The position numbers and the translations under genes were made by a program. Under the pieces are notes generated by a model, which did not search any database, was not told where the DNA came from, and was given only the letters and a program-made list of their open reading frames with translations. 64,000 nt of DNA from the NCBI GenBank assembly GCA_965207385.1, contig CBDBLZ010000020.1:186001-250000 (forward strand), read 5' to 3'. Source of the DNA: CAZXEU01 sp965207385. Its GTDB lineage: Bacteria > Bacteroidota > Rhodothermia > Rhodothermales > Bin80. This document shows, in pieces, positions 38,892 to 48,487 of this stretch; position 1 is the first letter of the stretch, and every line of letters starts with the position of its first letter.

Positions 38892-41246
38892 CTACCTTCG
38901 CAGCAGGTACTGTAGCTTGAAAAACAGCTGGCGGCTGCTTTCCCGAAAATACCTGGATGGCTGATCGCCCACCCTTTCGTAGCTCGACAGATCGTGGGTA
39001 GAGCCCACGTACATGGCCGTAAACGGATTCACCTTGTACGTCAACAGCGGATCTATCTCCAGCCGCCTGCTGAATCCGTTGTACTGGACAATGGTGCGGA
39101 AAAAGAACCGTCGCGTGAACTGATATCCCAGCCTCGAACGCAGAATGTAGCCGCTGTAGAATTTCTCTCCGCTAACAAGATCCTTAAGCGATGAATGCAT
39201 GAGCCTGGGTTGCAGTTGCAGCCGGTCGCCCAGGCGAATCTGGCTGAACACGCTCCAGTCCAGACTGGCCCCAAGCTCGGGCGTCTCGGCAAGCCGGGCA
39301 ATATCGCGTCCTGCACCAACGGAAAAGCCCGCGCGGAGAGGCTCGCTGAAACCGCTGTATGCCTCAAGCGAAAACCGGCGCAGCCCATCAAATTGCTGCT
39401 CCTTGTACAATTCGCGTTCCATGGCGAAGCGCAGGGACACGCTTGTCTGCCGCTTGAGCTGCAATCTGAGCATGGGTGTGACAAAGTCGCTCTTCCTGAC
39501 CCCGTCAAGATTCCACCTGCGACCCAGCACGATCATCGGCTGTATCCGGTCCACAAAGGGAAGCACCTTGGAAGGATAGATGAAGGCTCCCTGCCACAGG
39601 TAGGCCCTGCGGCTGTTGTTCTGGCGCACAAACCCGTTGTCCGCGCGAAAGGTCGGGCTGAGCTCATCGTAGCCCAGCTCGAAGCCCCAGTGCCGGCTTT
39701 GCCTGTCCAGTTCAGCGGACAATCCGTGTCCCCAGAACTTCTCTCCGTCCAACGCGGCCGTGTACTTGTCCCGGCCGAATGTCAGGTCCGGTATGTTCCC
39801 GGAGGAGGCCGTGTCCAACGGCTCGGCATTACGGCTCCACACGAGCTGGCCCGTAAAGGTGTAGTTCCTGAGGAATCGGTACGAGGCATCGATCCCTACA
39901 GTGGATCCGCTGCCGCCCTCGTCGATGCGCCGGTCGGTAATCAGTGCACCCACGTGCCTGTTCGGGGCAAACGTGTGCATGACGCGCAGTATGTTTGACG
40001 TGCTGTGACCCGCGCTTACCAATGCGCTTTCCTCCTCGAACGGCAGCAGCAGCGGAGAGGTGCGGTCCCTGGCACCGATGTAGGCCAGACTGGTCGCGCC
40101 GAATCGGGCAGTCCCCTTGGCTGCCAGCGTCGGCTCGTTGATCGAGCGCGTGTATACCGTCTGTATTTCGGTCTGGAACAGGTCAGAGCCTTCCTGAAAG
40201 AACGGCCGCCTTTCGTCAAAGGAAAGCGCAAAAGTGGTGTTGACGTCTATCTGGGCGTCGTCCGATTCGATCTGGCTGAAGTCAGGATTGAGGGTGGCAT
40301 CCACAGTCAGGGCCGAAGTCACTCCGTACTTCACATTCAGTGAAGGCCTGAGCTTGACGCGTTCGCTCTCAAATGGCGATCTGCCGTTCGCCGCATCGCG
40401 CAACTCGCCGCTTCCGGCCCCGGTCAGCGCCGGAAGGACTTCGAGGTTGCGTCCGGAACGGACGCCTTCTATGCCGTGCAGCGTGCCCATCTGGCAACTC
40501 CAGCACGGGTCATCCCTGCTGATTGCAGCCCAGGAATACTGCCTGCGGCTGTCGCGCGGATGCGTGATCCAGAACGTGCTGCGCCACGTCTGCACATCCT
40601 TTGCCGGGAACCGCAGACTCTTGAACGGGATGGCCATTTCCACGGTGTAGCCCGTTTCCGTAATCTGGCCTGCGGAACTGAAGATAAGATTGAAGCCCTC
40701 GTCCTCGTCCTGTGGCGAAATCTTCGAATCACCCTGAATACCGAGCGGATTGGCCGCAATGAAGTACAGGGACTGGCCGTCCCCGTTCGGGTCCAATACC
40801 AAGCCCACGTAATCGTCCTGCCAGATGTTATCCCGGTCGCTGAGGCTGGCTCTCACAGCATCGGGATCGTCGTCTATGACAAAAGCCACGTACAGGTTGT
40901 CCTGGTCGTAGGTAATGAGCGCCTGAATGCCGATAGGCGGTCTTGTCTGGTCCCCGGGAAACACCTCGGAAAAATTGGCGGCCTCGGTCGCAGATCGCCA
41001 GGCTGCTTCCTCCGGGTCCCCGTCAATGGTGATTGGGCCACGCACACCAGAGAGCGTCAGCGAAGGCAAGACATTTGGCACGAAAACGTCCTCCTGCATG
41101 AAAAAGCTCGACAGGGGAATAGAGGCCGCTTGCGAGTATGCTTCCGCAATCCGGAGCTGGGCCAAGAGCAGGACGAGAAGGAGAAAAATGCCGGAGGGAA
41201 TTCGCACAGCGCAGGCAAGGACAGATGAGAAAGGACGACTAGGCAT
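38892..41246 (-). CDS. DUF5916 protein: CBM9-like domain fused to a predicted outer-membrane barrel
   Basis: 784 residues with a signal peptide (GIFLLLVLLLAQLRIAEAYSQA). From about residue 66 there is a CBM9/DOMON-like carbohydrate-binding domain (GPITIDGDPEEAAWRSA, with the DNLYVAFVIDD and DDYVGLVLDP strands). From about 290 onward come alternating beta-strands typical of DUF5916 (LRPSLNVKYGVTSALTVDATLNPDFSQIESD, FSLSFDERRPFFQEG), ending in an aromatic/basic C-terminus as in outer-membrane proteins. The family is frequent in Bacteroidota and uncharacterised; glycan binding with a pore or scaffold role is a reasonable inference. It is divergent from the PSD1 gene at 41438, with about 190 nt between them. 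Confidence 0.88.
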   Translation of the reverse strand: MPSRPFSSVLACAVRIPSGIFLLLVLLLAQLRIAEAYSQAASIPLSSFFMQEDVFVPNVLPSLTLSGVRGPITIDGDPEEAAWRSATEAANFSEVFPGDQTRPPIGIQALITYDQDNLYVAFVIDDDPDAVRASLSDRDNIWQDDYVGLVLDPNGDGQSLYFIAANPLGIQGDSKISPQDEDEGFNLIFSSAGQITETGYTVEMAIPFKSLRFPAKDVQTWRSTFWITHPRDSRRQYSWAAISRDDPCWSCQMGTLHGIEGVRSGRNLEVLPALTGAGSGELRDAANGRSPFESERVKLRPSLNVKYGVTSALTVDATLNPDFSQIESDDAQIDVNTTFALSFDERRPFFQEGSDLFQTEIQTVYTRSINEPTLAAKGTARFGATSLAYIGARDRTSPLLLPFEEESALVSAGHSTSNILRVMHTFAPNRHVGALITDRRIDEGGSGSTVGIDASYRFLRNYTFTGQLVWSRNAEPLDTASSGNIPDLTFGRDKYTAALDGEKFWGHGLSAELDRQSRHWGFELGYDELSPTFRADNGFVRQNNSRRAYLWQGAFIYPSKVLPFVDRIQPMIVLGRRWNLDGVRKSDFVTPMLRLQLKRQTSVSLRFAMERELYKEQQFDGLRRFSLEAYSGFSEPLRAGFSVGAGRDIARLAETPELGASLDWSVFSQIRLGDRLQLQPRLMHSSLKDLVSGEKFYSGYILRSRLGYQFTRRFFFRTIVQYNGFSRRLEIDPLLTYKVNPFTAMYVGSTHDLSSYERVGDQPSRYFRESSRQLFFKLQYLLRR

Positions 41247-41437
41247 ACGGCCCCGAATGAAGACGGGTTACAGCCGGCAGTCCTATACTCGGCGAGCCAG
41301 GCAAGGCCAGCGGCCATGCCGGGCCGATCGTCCGCACGGGCCTCCGCGTGCCAAGCGCGCCCGGATGGAGGAAGGCACATAAGGCACGCAAGCACGTAAA
41401 TTCGAATGCGCTGATTCGCACGGGTAGCACCTCGCAG

Positions 41438-44400
41438 ATGGCATTCCTTCGCAATTCGGACCATATCCGTTCGCGGAGCCGCCGCTCGGGGGCGCATTCT
41501 CTCTCCAGCCACCGCCACGCGGCTGCTGAGTCCGACGCAAAAGCAGCCTCGTGCATTCGAGCCACCGCCTTAGTGGCATGGACGGCGGTTGCCGGCCTGT
41601 GCATGACGATGGGCTGCGGCGTGGGCATCCCTTCCTCTGTCGAGCAGGCGGAGGTGCCAGCAGAGGTAGACTACAATGTGCACGTCAAGCCCATACTTTC
41701 CGATCGCTGCTACCCCTGCCATGGCCCGGACGCCAACACGCGGCAGGCGAATCTGCGGCTGGACACCGAGCGCGGGCTCTTCTCGAAGCTGACGGTCAGG
41801 GGCCGTGGCCGCCCCGTGGTTGCCGGTCGGCCGGGCAAGAGCGAAATCATCCGGCGCCTGGTGTCCGGGAACCCGGAGTACCGCATGCCGCCCCCGGAGG
41901 CCAACCTCGCCGTATCTAGCCAGGAAGTCGCCACTATCCTGGCGTGGATCCGCCAGGGAGCAGAGTACGAGCCGCACTGGTCCCGAATACTGCCTGCCCC
42001 GCCTCCGCTTCCGCGCGTATCGGACGCGTCCTGGCCCCGGGACACGCTGGACTACTTTATCCTTGCGCGCATGGAGCACGCAGGCCTTTCGCCCAGGGAT
42101 GAGGCCTCGAGAGAGTCTCTCATCCGGCGTGCGACCTTCGACCTGACAGGCCTGCCGCCGACACTGGAAGAGATCGATGCCTTTCTTGCAGACTCAAGCC
42201 CGGAGGCCTACGAACGCATGGTGGACCGCATTCTGTTGTCCCCGGCCTACGGAGAGCGCATGGCTACGGAATGGCTCGATGTCGCCCGGTACGCGGATAG
42301 TCACGGCTACCAAGACGATGGCCTCCGCAACATGTGGCCTTGGCGGGACTGGGTGATCGACGCCTTCAACCGCAACATCCCTTTCGATGACTTTGTCACC
42401 TGGCAGTTGGCAGGAGACCTGCTGCCCGATCCGACAGACGAGCAGATTCTGGCCACCGGCTTCAACCGCAACCACCTCCAGAGCCAGGAAGGAGGCATCG
42501 TTCCTGAAGAATACCGCGTGGACTACGTCGCGGACCGGACCGAAACCTTTGGCAAGGCCCTTCTGGGACTGACCGTCCGGTGTGCAAGATGTCACGACCA
42601 CAAATTCGATCCGCTGTCCCAGAAGGAATACTACCAGCTGTACAGCTTCTTCAACAATGTCAACGAGTTCGGCAATATCCCCTACGCGGGCGAGGCCAGT
42701 CCCACCATTATTCTTATAGACTCCACGGCTGAGCGCACCCTGGATGCCCTGGCGCGCCGGGTCACCGACCTGGAAGCAGTGACGGATACGGCTCACGAGC
42801 GCTTCGACGCTGCGTTCCGTGAGTGGCTAGAGCGGGCCGGCACCCTGCCCGAACATTCCCCCGGCATGATCGCCCACTATCCGCTGGACGAAATCCGGGA
42901 TCGCACGTTTGCCAACGCCTTGGATCCTGAACGTCCGGCCACGCTTAGGGGAGACGCTGACAAGATCACCCGCACCGTCCGCGGCAGATTCGGCAGTGCG
43001 CAGGTGCTGGTGGGCGATCCTTTCATCGACATGGGTGGGGAACTCGGCTATTTCGAGCGCAACGAGCCGTTCTCGGTGAGCCTGTGGTTTAGGATCCTGG
43101 AAGAGGGCGTGGAGGGACCGCTCTTCAACAAGGCCGGCGGTCTTTTCAATGGCAAACGTGGATACGTGGGCATGATCCGGGAGGACGGCAGGATGTCTGC
43201 CAGTTTGAACCACGTCTTTCCCGCAAACTCCATCGAGATCGTCACCACCGAGCCGCTGCCCGTCGGCAGCTGGCATCATTTGGCCATGACGTACGACGGC
43301 TCGAGCCGCGCCCGAGGCCTGGCTCTGTATCTTGATGGAGCGAAGCTCGCAACCGAGACCCGGGTTGACAATCTCAAGAAGAGCATCCTGTATACGGTGG
43401 ACCCTCGTACCGGCGAGCGCACAAACTGGGGAGATCCGGGCAACTTTCGGCTCGGATGGATGGAGCCCAACCTTGTCAAGCTCGATAGCGTGGCAGTCGA
43501 CGAGGTAAAGCTCTTCGACCGGCGCCTGACCAATGGGGAAATTGCCGGCCTTTCGGGCCTCACGACGACGTCGGGACCCGCGCTGCGCGAATACTATGTG
43601 ACCGGCGTCGATCCAGGTTATCGGAGGGATTTCGCCGAGCTGACCCGGCTGCGCGGCGAGATCAATGCGCTCATGACCGCGCTGCCCGAGGTAATGGTAA
43701 TGGATGAGCTGGCCGAGCGGCGGCCGACCCACGTCCTGGACCGAGGTGCCTATGATGCCCCCCTGGATCCCGTGGAGCCGGGTACGCCCGCTGCCATACT
43801 GCCCTTCCCGGACGAATTCCCGAAGAATCGTCTTGGCCTGGCGCAGTGGCTCTTTGACGAGCGCAACCCGCTCACGGCGCGCGTGGCGGTAAACCGGTAC
43901 TGGCAAGTGTACTTCGGTCAGGGCCTGGTAGAGACGACGGAAGACTTCGGCAACCAGGGCTCGCTTCCCAGCCATCCGCTCGTTCTCGACTATCTGGCCA
44001 CCTGGTTTCGCGCATCGGGATGGGATCTGCGTGCGCTGCAGCGCAAGATCGTGCTGTCGGCCACGTACCGGCAGGGGTCCGGCGTGGGCGCATCCGGACT
44101 CTACGCTGGCGTGCCCAGCTATCGCATGTCTGCCGAAATGATCCGCGACAATGCGCTTGCCACCAGCGGACTGCTTGCCCGCACGGTCGGCGGACCGCCC
44201 GTCAAGCCGTACCAGCCGCCAGGACTTTGGAAGGAACTTGCCACTCGCAATGCCACAGAATACGTGCAGGACCGCGGCGAAAGCCTGTACCGCCGGAGCC
44301 TTTACACCATCTGGAAGCGCACGACGCCGCCGCCGGCCATGATGAACTTCGACGCCTCCGAGCGAAACGTGTGTACCGTTCGCCGCCAGGCGACCAGTAC

Positions 44401-44746
44401 GCCGCTGCAGGCGCTTGTGCTGCTGAACGATCCGCAACATGTGGAGGCAGCAAGGATGCTGGCCGAGCGCATGGTTCGCGAAGCCGGCGGCCGCGCACTG
44501 GATCGGATCGCATTTGCATTCCGACTGCTAACCAGTAGGAGACCCGAAGACGGCGAGCTCGATCCTCTCCTCACACTGTATGAGGCTGAAAGAAAGGCCT
44601 TTGCCGAGGACCCGGCCGCAGCGCTTGCACTCCTTCGGACCGGGGACCACCCGCGCGATGCGGCACTCCATGCGCCGGAGGTTGCGGCCCTTACCGTCGT
44701 GGCCAATACCATCATGAATTTTGATGAAGCCATTATGAGGCGCTGA
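41438..44746 (+). CDS. PSD1-type dihaem cytochrome lipoprotein (DUF1549-LamG-DUF1553), copy 1
   Basis: About 1102 residues from ATG 41438; a GTG at 41348 would add 30. The n-region is unusually long either way, so the start is uncertain. A lipobox-like LCMTMG-C precedes the mature part. Domain order: PSCyt1 with haem motif CYPCH (DYNVHVKPILSDRCYPCHGPD), DUF1549 (FDLTGLPPTLEEIDAFLA) with second haem motif CARCHDHKFDP, a LamG/concanavalin-like domain in the middle (GSWHHLAMTYDGSSRARGL), and DUF1553 (RLGLAQWLFDERNPLTARVAVNRYW, SATYRQ). The family was defined in Planctomycetes and its activity is unknown. The DUF1501 gene follows after 3 nt, the canonical pairing. Confidence 0.85.
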   Translation: MAFLRNSDHIRSRSRRSGAHSLSSHRHAAAESDAKAASCIRATALVAWTAVAGLCMTMGCGVGIPSSVEQAEVPAEVDYNVHVKPILSDRCYPCHGPDANTRQANLRLDTERGLFSKLTVRGRGRPVVAGRPGKSEIIRRLVSGNPEYRMPPPEANLAVSSQEVATILAWIRQGAEYEPHWSRILPAPPPLPRVSDASWPRDTLDYFILARMEHAGLSPRDEASRESLIRRATFDLTGLPPTLEEIDAFLADSSPEAYERMVDRILLSPAYGERMATEWLDVARYADSHGYQDDGLRNMWPWRDWVIDAFNRNIPFDDFVTWQLAGDLLPDPTDEQILATGFNRNHLQSQEGGIVPEEYRVDYVADRTETFGKALLGLTVRCARCHDHKFDPLSQKEYYQLYSFFNNVNEFGNIPYAGEASPTIILIDSTAERTLDALARRVTDLEAVTDTAHERFDAAFREWLERAGTLPEHSPGMIAHYPLDEIRDRTFANALDPERPATLRGDADKITRTVRGRFGSAQVLVGDPFIDMGGELGYFERNEPFSVSLWFRILEEGVEGPLFNKAGGLFNGKRGYVGMIREDGRMSASLNHVFPANSIEIVTTEPLPVGSWHHLAMTYDGSSRARGLALYLDGAKLATETRVDNLKKSILYTVDPRTGERTNWGDPGNFRLGWMEPNLVKLDSVAVDEVKLFDRRLTNGEIAGLSGLTTTSGPALREYYVTGVDPGYRRDFAELTRLRGEINALMTALPEVMVMDELAERRPTHVLDRGAYDAPLDPVEPGTPAAILPFPDEFPKNRLGLAQWLFDERNPLTARVAVNRYWQVYFGQGLVETTEDFGNQGSLPSHPLVLDYLATWFRASGWDLRALQRKIVLSATYRQGSGVGASGLYAGVPSYRMSAEMIRDNALATSGLLARTVGGPPVKPYQPPGLWKELATRNATEYVQDRGESLYRRSLYTIWKRTTPPPAMMNFDASERNVCTVRRQATSTPLQALVLLNDPQHVEAARMLAERMVREAGGRALDRIAFAFRLLTSRRPEDGELDPLLTLYEAERKAFAEDPAAALALLRTGDHPRDAALHAPEVAALTVVANTIMNFDEAIMRR

Positions 44747-44749
44747 CAG

Positions 44750-46195
44750 ATGCACGACCTGGACGACGTAAAATACCTTTGCACGAGGAGGCATTTCCTC
44801 TCCAGAACCAGCCTGGGCCTGGGCACAGCGGCCCTGGCTACCATGCTCAATCCTCTGCCTGCTCTGGCCCGGGGCGAGCGCGAGGGCCCGCTTGGCAGGT
44901 TGCACCATGTGGCGAAGGTGCGCAGGGTTATCTATCTCTTTCAAAGCGGCGGACCCTCCCAGCTGGAGCTATTCGACTACAAGCCCGCACTAGAGCGAAT
45001 GAACGGCGAAGAGCTTCCGGAGTCTGTTCGCGGAGAGCAGCGCCTGACCGGCATGACGGCGCACCAGAAGACGTTCCCGCTTGCCGGCAGCCAATTCTCG
45101 TTCGCGCGGCATGGCAAGAGCGGCGCCTACATCAGCGAGCTTCTGCCCCATACAGCCCGGATTGCTGACGAGCTTTGCATTGTCCGCTCCATGCACACCG
45201 AGGCCATCAATCACGACCCCGCGATTACCTTTTTCCAGACCGGGACGCAGCTCATGGGCCGCCCCAGCATTGGTTCCTGGATCAGCTACGGCCTCGGCTC
45301 GGACAACGAGAACCTGCCGAGCTTTTGCGTGCTGCTTTCGCGCAGCCGCGACGGCGGACAACCGCTATACTCGCGGCTTTGGGGCAACGGGTTTCTGCCT
45401 TCCCTGCACCAGGGAGTGCAGTTCCGTGCCGGCAAGGACCCGGTTTTGTATCTCAACAATCCTGAGGGAATGGGGCGTGCAAGCCGGCGGCGCATGCTTG
45501 ATGCGTTTCGGCAGATGCACGTCCGCCAGCATGAGCGAGTGCTCGACCCGGAGATCAACTCGCGCATCGCCCAGTACGAAATGGCTTACCGGATGCAGAC
45601 GTCCGTGCCGGAACTCATGGACCTCTCAGACGAGCCGGACAGCGTCTACCGGCTCTACGGAGAAGCCGCACGAAGGCCGGGTACCTTCGCCGCCAACTGC
45701 CTTCTGGCTCGCAGGCTGGCCGAGCGGGACGTTCGCTTCATCCAGCTCTACCACCAGGGCTGGGACCAGCACGGCAACCTTCCCCAGGACATAAGTCTCA
45801 TGGCTCGCGATACCGACCAGCCGTCCGCGGCCCTCGTGATGGACCTGAAACAGCGGGGGCTCCTTGATGATACCCTCGTTATCTGGGGCGGGGAGTTCGG
45901 GCGCACCAATTATTCGCAGGGCAAGCTCACGGCCGACAACTACGGGCGGGACCACCATCCGCGCTGCTTCTCAATCTGGATGGCCGGAGGCGGCATCAAG
46001 CGTGGAATGACCTACGGAGAGACCGACGATTTCGGCTACAACATTGTGCGGGATCCGGTCCACGTGCATGACTTCCAGGCCACGCTCTTGCATCTGATGG
46101 GCGTGGACCACGAGCGCTTCTCCTTCAAGAATCAGGGACGCCGCTACCGGCTCACCGACGTACATGGATCCGTCGTCAAGGCCATCCTGGCCTAG
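44750..46195 (+). CDS. DUF1501 family protein with Tat signal, copy 1
   Basis: 481 residues. The N-terminus has a Tat-type signal (TRRHFLSRTSLGLGTAALATML). The mature part shows DUF1501 landmarks: RRVIYLFQSGGPSQLELFDYKP, the EAINHDPAITFFQTG segment, WGGEFGRTNYSQG, and a C-terminal GRDHHPRCFSIWMAGGG. DUF1501 belongs to the alkaline-phosphatase/sulfatase-like fold group; function untested, and it is found paired with PSD1 cytochromes. It starts 3 nt after the PSD1 stop. Its stop codon shares the palindrome CTAG with the stop of the convergent propeller gene. Confidence 0.88.
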   Translation: MHDLDDVKYLCTRRHFLSRTSLGLGTAALATMLNPLPALARGEREGPLGRLHHVAKVRRVIYLFQSGGPSQLELFDYKPALERMNGEELPESVRGEQRLTGMTAHQKTFPLAGSQFSFARHGKSGAYISELLPHTARIADELCIVRSMHTEAINHDPAITFFQTGTQLMGRPSIGSWISYGLGSDNENLPSFCVLLSRSRDGGQPLYSRLWGNGFLPSLHQGVQFRAGKDPVLYLNNPEGMGRASRRRMLDAFRQMHVRQHERVLDPEINSRIAQYEMAYRMQTSVPELMDLSDEPDSVYRLYGEAARRPGTFAANCLLARRLAERDVRFIQLYHQGWDQHGNLPQDISLMARDTDQPSAALVMDLKQRGLLDDTLVIWGGEFGRTNYSQGKLTADNYGRDHHPRCFSIWMAGGGIKRGMTYGETDDFGYNIVRDPVHVHDFQATLLHLMGVDHERFSFKNQGRRYRLTDVHGSVVKAILA

Positions 46196-47250
46196 ACTCG
46201 CTCCAGCTTGACGGGATAGGTCTGCCCGGCGTTCCACTGGCAGACGTACAGGTTCTTGTCGCGGTCCACGCACACGTCGTGGCAGTGCTGAAATACGGGC
46301 TCATCCTGCAGCATGAGCTGAAGCACTCCGCGGCGGTATTCGGGACGCGTGCCGCCCGGATTCGAAACGACCCGGTCAGCGTTATCCAGGATGGTCACGA
46401 AACCCGAATTCGGCGTCTGGTTGAGATAGCGCAGCCGCGACCAGCAAACCCCTGCATACAGCATGTCGTCGTCAATGACGGCCCGGCAGACAAAGGCTCC
46501 CGGCAGAAAGATGGTAGACAGATAGCGGCCATCCAGCGAATAGCGCTTGAAGGCATTGTGCCCGCGGGACGTGCACACGAGCGTAGGCTCGCCAGCCCCG
46601 CGTGCATCCAGGCTTACGCCGTGTGCCGTCCGGAAGGCGTAGTCTTCGTCCCCCTCGCCGCCGAACTTGCGAATGAATTCGCCCTCCATCGTGAACTGCA
46701 GAATCCACTGCGATCCGTATCCGTCCGCAACGTAGATGTCGCCCGTGGGTCCGATCGCGGTCTCTGTGGGATGGTATGCGTCCTCTTCCGCGTAGGCACC
46801 TATGTCCCGAGGATGTGGCAGCCGCAGGAGCTCTCGCCCCTCCAGCGTCGTCTTGACCACTTGGGGATTGCCATCAAGTCCATTGTCGCAAATGAACAGG
46901 AACTCTTCTCCGCCGGCCTCCCAAAGTGTGAGGCCGTGCCCGTACGGGAAGGTCGTACCCCAGGTGCCAAGGAGCCTGCCCGACGTGTCATAGATAAGCA
47001 CATTGTTTTTCGGCTCATCGCCGATCATGAAGAGCCGGCCCTTGGAGTCCTGCACCATTTCGTGGCAGTTATTGACCGGTGTGGAGGATGCATCCAGCCT
47101 TCCCCAGTCCCTGTGCACGCGGTAGCGGAAGTTTCCATGGCCGATGGTTTCACGGTTCTGCACGGAACTTGCAAGGACATGGACAGAGGATAGCAGCGGC
47201 GCAAGGCCAGCAAGCTGTGCGGTGCGGCCGGCAAACTCGCGGCGGCTCAT
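46192..47250 (-). CDS. Tat-exported beta-propeller (NHL/6-bladed) protein
   Basis: About 352 residues from ATG 47250; a TTG at 47265 adds five residues. Tat signal MSRREFAGRTAQLAGLAP. The body shows NHL-like blades: VQDSKGRLFMIGD, GPTGDIYVADGYGSQWILQF, HGVSLDARGAGEPTLVC and HDVCVDRDKNLYVCQW. This resembles 6-bladed propellers such as peptidylglycine lyase-like proteins, but no catalytic residues can be assigned. It lies convergent with DUF1501 copy 1, and the two genes share 4 nt (46192-46195). It probably works with the PSD1/DUF1501 proteins in the periplasm, but this rests only on position. Confidence 0.8.
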   Translation of the reverse strand: MSRREFAGRTAQLAGLAPLLSSVHVLASSVQNRETIGHGNFRYRVHRDWGRLDASSTPVNNCHEMVQDSKGRLFMIGDEPKNNVLIYDTSGRLLGTWGTTFPYGHGLTLWEAGGEEFLFICDNGLDGNPQVVKTTLEGRELLRLPHPRDIGAYAEEDAYHPTETAIGPTGDIYVADGYGSQWILQFTMEGEFIRKFGGEGDEDYAFRTAHGVSLDARGAGEPTLVCTSRGHNAFKRYSLDGRYLSTIFLPGAFVCRAVIDDDMLYAGVCWSRLRYLNQTPNSGFVTILDNADRVVSNPGGTRPEYRRGVLQLMLQDEPVFQHCHDVCVDRDKNLYVCQWNAGQTYPVKLERV

Positions 47251-47531
47251 CAGTGAATTATTCAAGGCATCTAATGATCAGGTATCGTGTTTCTGCCGTC
47301 GTGCGCATGGGCTGTGCAAAGCGAGTCGAAGCTACCTGCCGGATTCCTGGTGCCCGCAAGCCAGGCCCCAATTGCTTGGCGGTATCCGATTGCACCGTCG
47401 ATTCGCAAAGTCCTTGATACAGGAGCAGGCCAGGAATGGCATGATGACTCCGGCATAAACAAAGGGTTCTTGCGTGGCAGTGTGCAGCCGGGGCAAGTGA
47501 TCTGACTAGCCGAGCATAGGTCAGGAGCTGG

Positions 47532-47960
47532 CTACCGGTAGAGCGCCCAAATTGCCCTGACTACACTCTTCCTGTTCCATCCGACCGTCTCGTGCGCCGC
47601 GCCACCGACAATCGACGAGGTCCTGCGCTGGCCCCAGGGATGCACCCCGAGTATTGGCTTGTTCAGCTTTGCCGCTCCACGAATCTCTTTCTTGATCCAC
47701 TTGCTGTAGTTAACGTACATCCCGGTAGGAATGACCACAACATGGCTCCTCTGAATCTTCGCGAAAATCGCGCGCTGAAGCGCCGTATCCGAGTTGGCCC
47801 CGTGTATCGGGTCGTTGATTGGCACGGAATAGTCCTTGAAAATGAGCGAGGCTTGGCCCATCCGCCACCTGCTGCCGAAAATCCACTCCTTCAGCGTAAA
47901 GTAATGGCCCGCATAAGTCCAGGAATGGCTTATGAAGACATGGACGAAGTGTCTGCTCAA
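47532..47960 (-). CDS. ThsB-like TIR protein (MTH538/DUF1863 TIR family)
   Basis: 142 residues from a TTG start at 47960. That start overlaps the stop of the upstream membrane-protein gene as TTGA, and it begins right at the domain (VHVFISHSW); the open frame upstream to 48098 is out of family. MTH538-type features: FKDYSVPINDPIHG (41-54), ALQRAIFAKI, VVVIPTGMY, SKWIKKEI with the candidate catalytic Glu92, and PILGVHPWGQRRTS. In Thoeris defence, ThsB proteins of this family make a NAD-derived signal on phage infection. The neighbours are a 3-TM protein and a second TIR protein rather than a recognisable ThsA. Function here is inference. Confidence 0.85.
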   Translation of the reverse strand: MSRHFVHVFISHSWTYAGHYFTLKEWIFGSRWRMGQASLIFKDYSVPINDPIHGANSDTALQRAIFAKIQRSHVVVIPTGMYVNYSKWIKKEIRGAAKLNKPILGVHPWGQRRTSSIVGGAAHETVGWNRKSVVRAIWALYR

Positions 47961-48487
47961 GACAACACGAATATGGTGATAAGAACGAGTATGAGGAGAA
48001 GCACGTGGACCGTCAGGAAGACCCATGGTATCCAGCGCTCGGTACGTGTAAAAGGCCTGTATTTCTTTGGATCCTCCCCCCTGCCGAGCGCAACCCATTC
48101 CGCGGCAAACATTCGGGCTGGCAATCTACTTTCCATCGCATGAATGACGTCAAACTTGCCCTTGCTCAATTGGCCGAACGAAGATATCATGCGGGCCCAT
48201 GCAAAGCACAGGATACACCCACTGCCGCTCAGTACAATAACGCCTGAGAGTTCTAGCAAGGCCGACTCGCCTCCGCTGAGTCCACCGTCTCGAAAAAGCA
48301 GACCTGCTGCCGCTAGCAAAAGAGAGTTGACTGAGAGAAAAAACGTGTTTACTCCTTGACGCCTGGAGGACAATGCCTCGGACGTCCCCACGAAGAGACC
48401 ATACTGCGTCAGCAATGCCTCTGACTCCGAGTCTCCGGTCTCCTGCCCGCCAAACAGCAATTGTTCAAATGAGTCCTCAGTGCTCAT
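47957..48487 (-). CDS. RipA-like three-transmembrane membrane protein
   Basis: 176 residues from ATG 48487 (overlapping the upstream TIR stop by 11 nt); an ATG at 48502 would add five. A soluble N-terminus leads to SSRRQGVNTFFLSVN and TM1 (about 47-65), TM2 (80-98), a cytoplasmic loop with GKFDVIHAMESRLP, EWVALGRGEDPKKYRPFT and ERWIPW, then TM3 (153-176) at the C-terminus. This pattern matches the RipA-type octameric membrane protein family, whose members accompany TIR or other sensor genes. The stop overlaps the next TTG start by 4 nt. The context suggests a membrane effector responding to the TIR enzymes; a structural role is also possible. Confidence 0.75.
   Translation of the reverse strand: MSTEDSFEQLLFGGQETGDSESEALLTQYGLFVGTSEALSSRRQGVNTFFLSVNSLLLAAAGLLFRDGGLSGGESALLELSGVIVLSGSGCILCFAWARMISSFGQLSKGKFDVIHAMESRLPARMFAAEWVALGRGEDPKKYRPFTRTERWIPWVFLTVHVLLLILVLITIFVLS

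Noticed and set aside
47961..48098. Upstream extension of the ThsB-like TIR gene
   Set aside because: The extension overlaps the membrane-protein gene and adds no TIR homology; the TTG at 47960 overlapping the stop as TTGA fits better.
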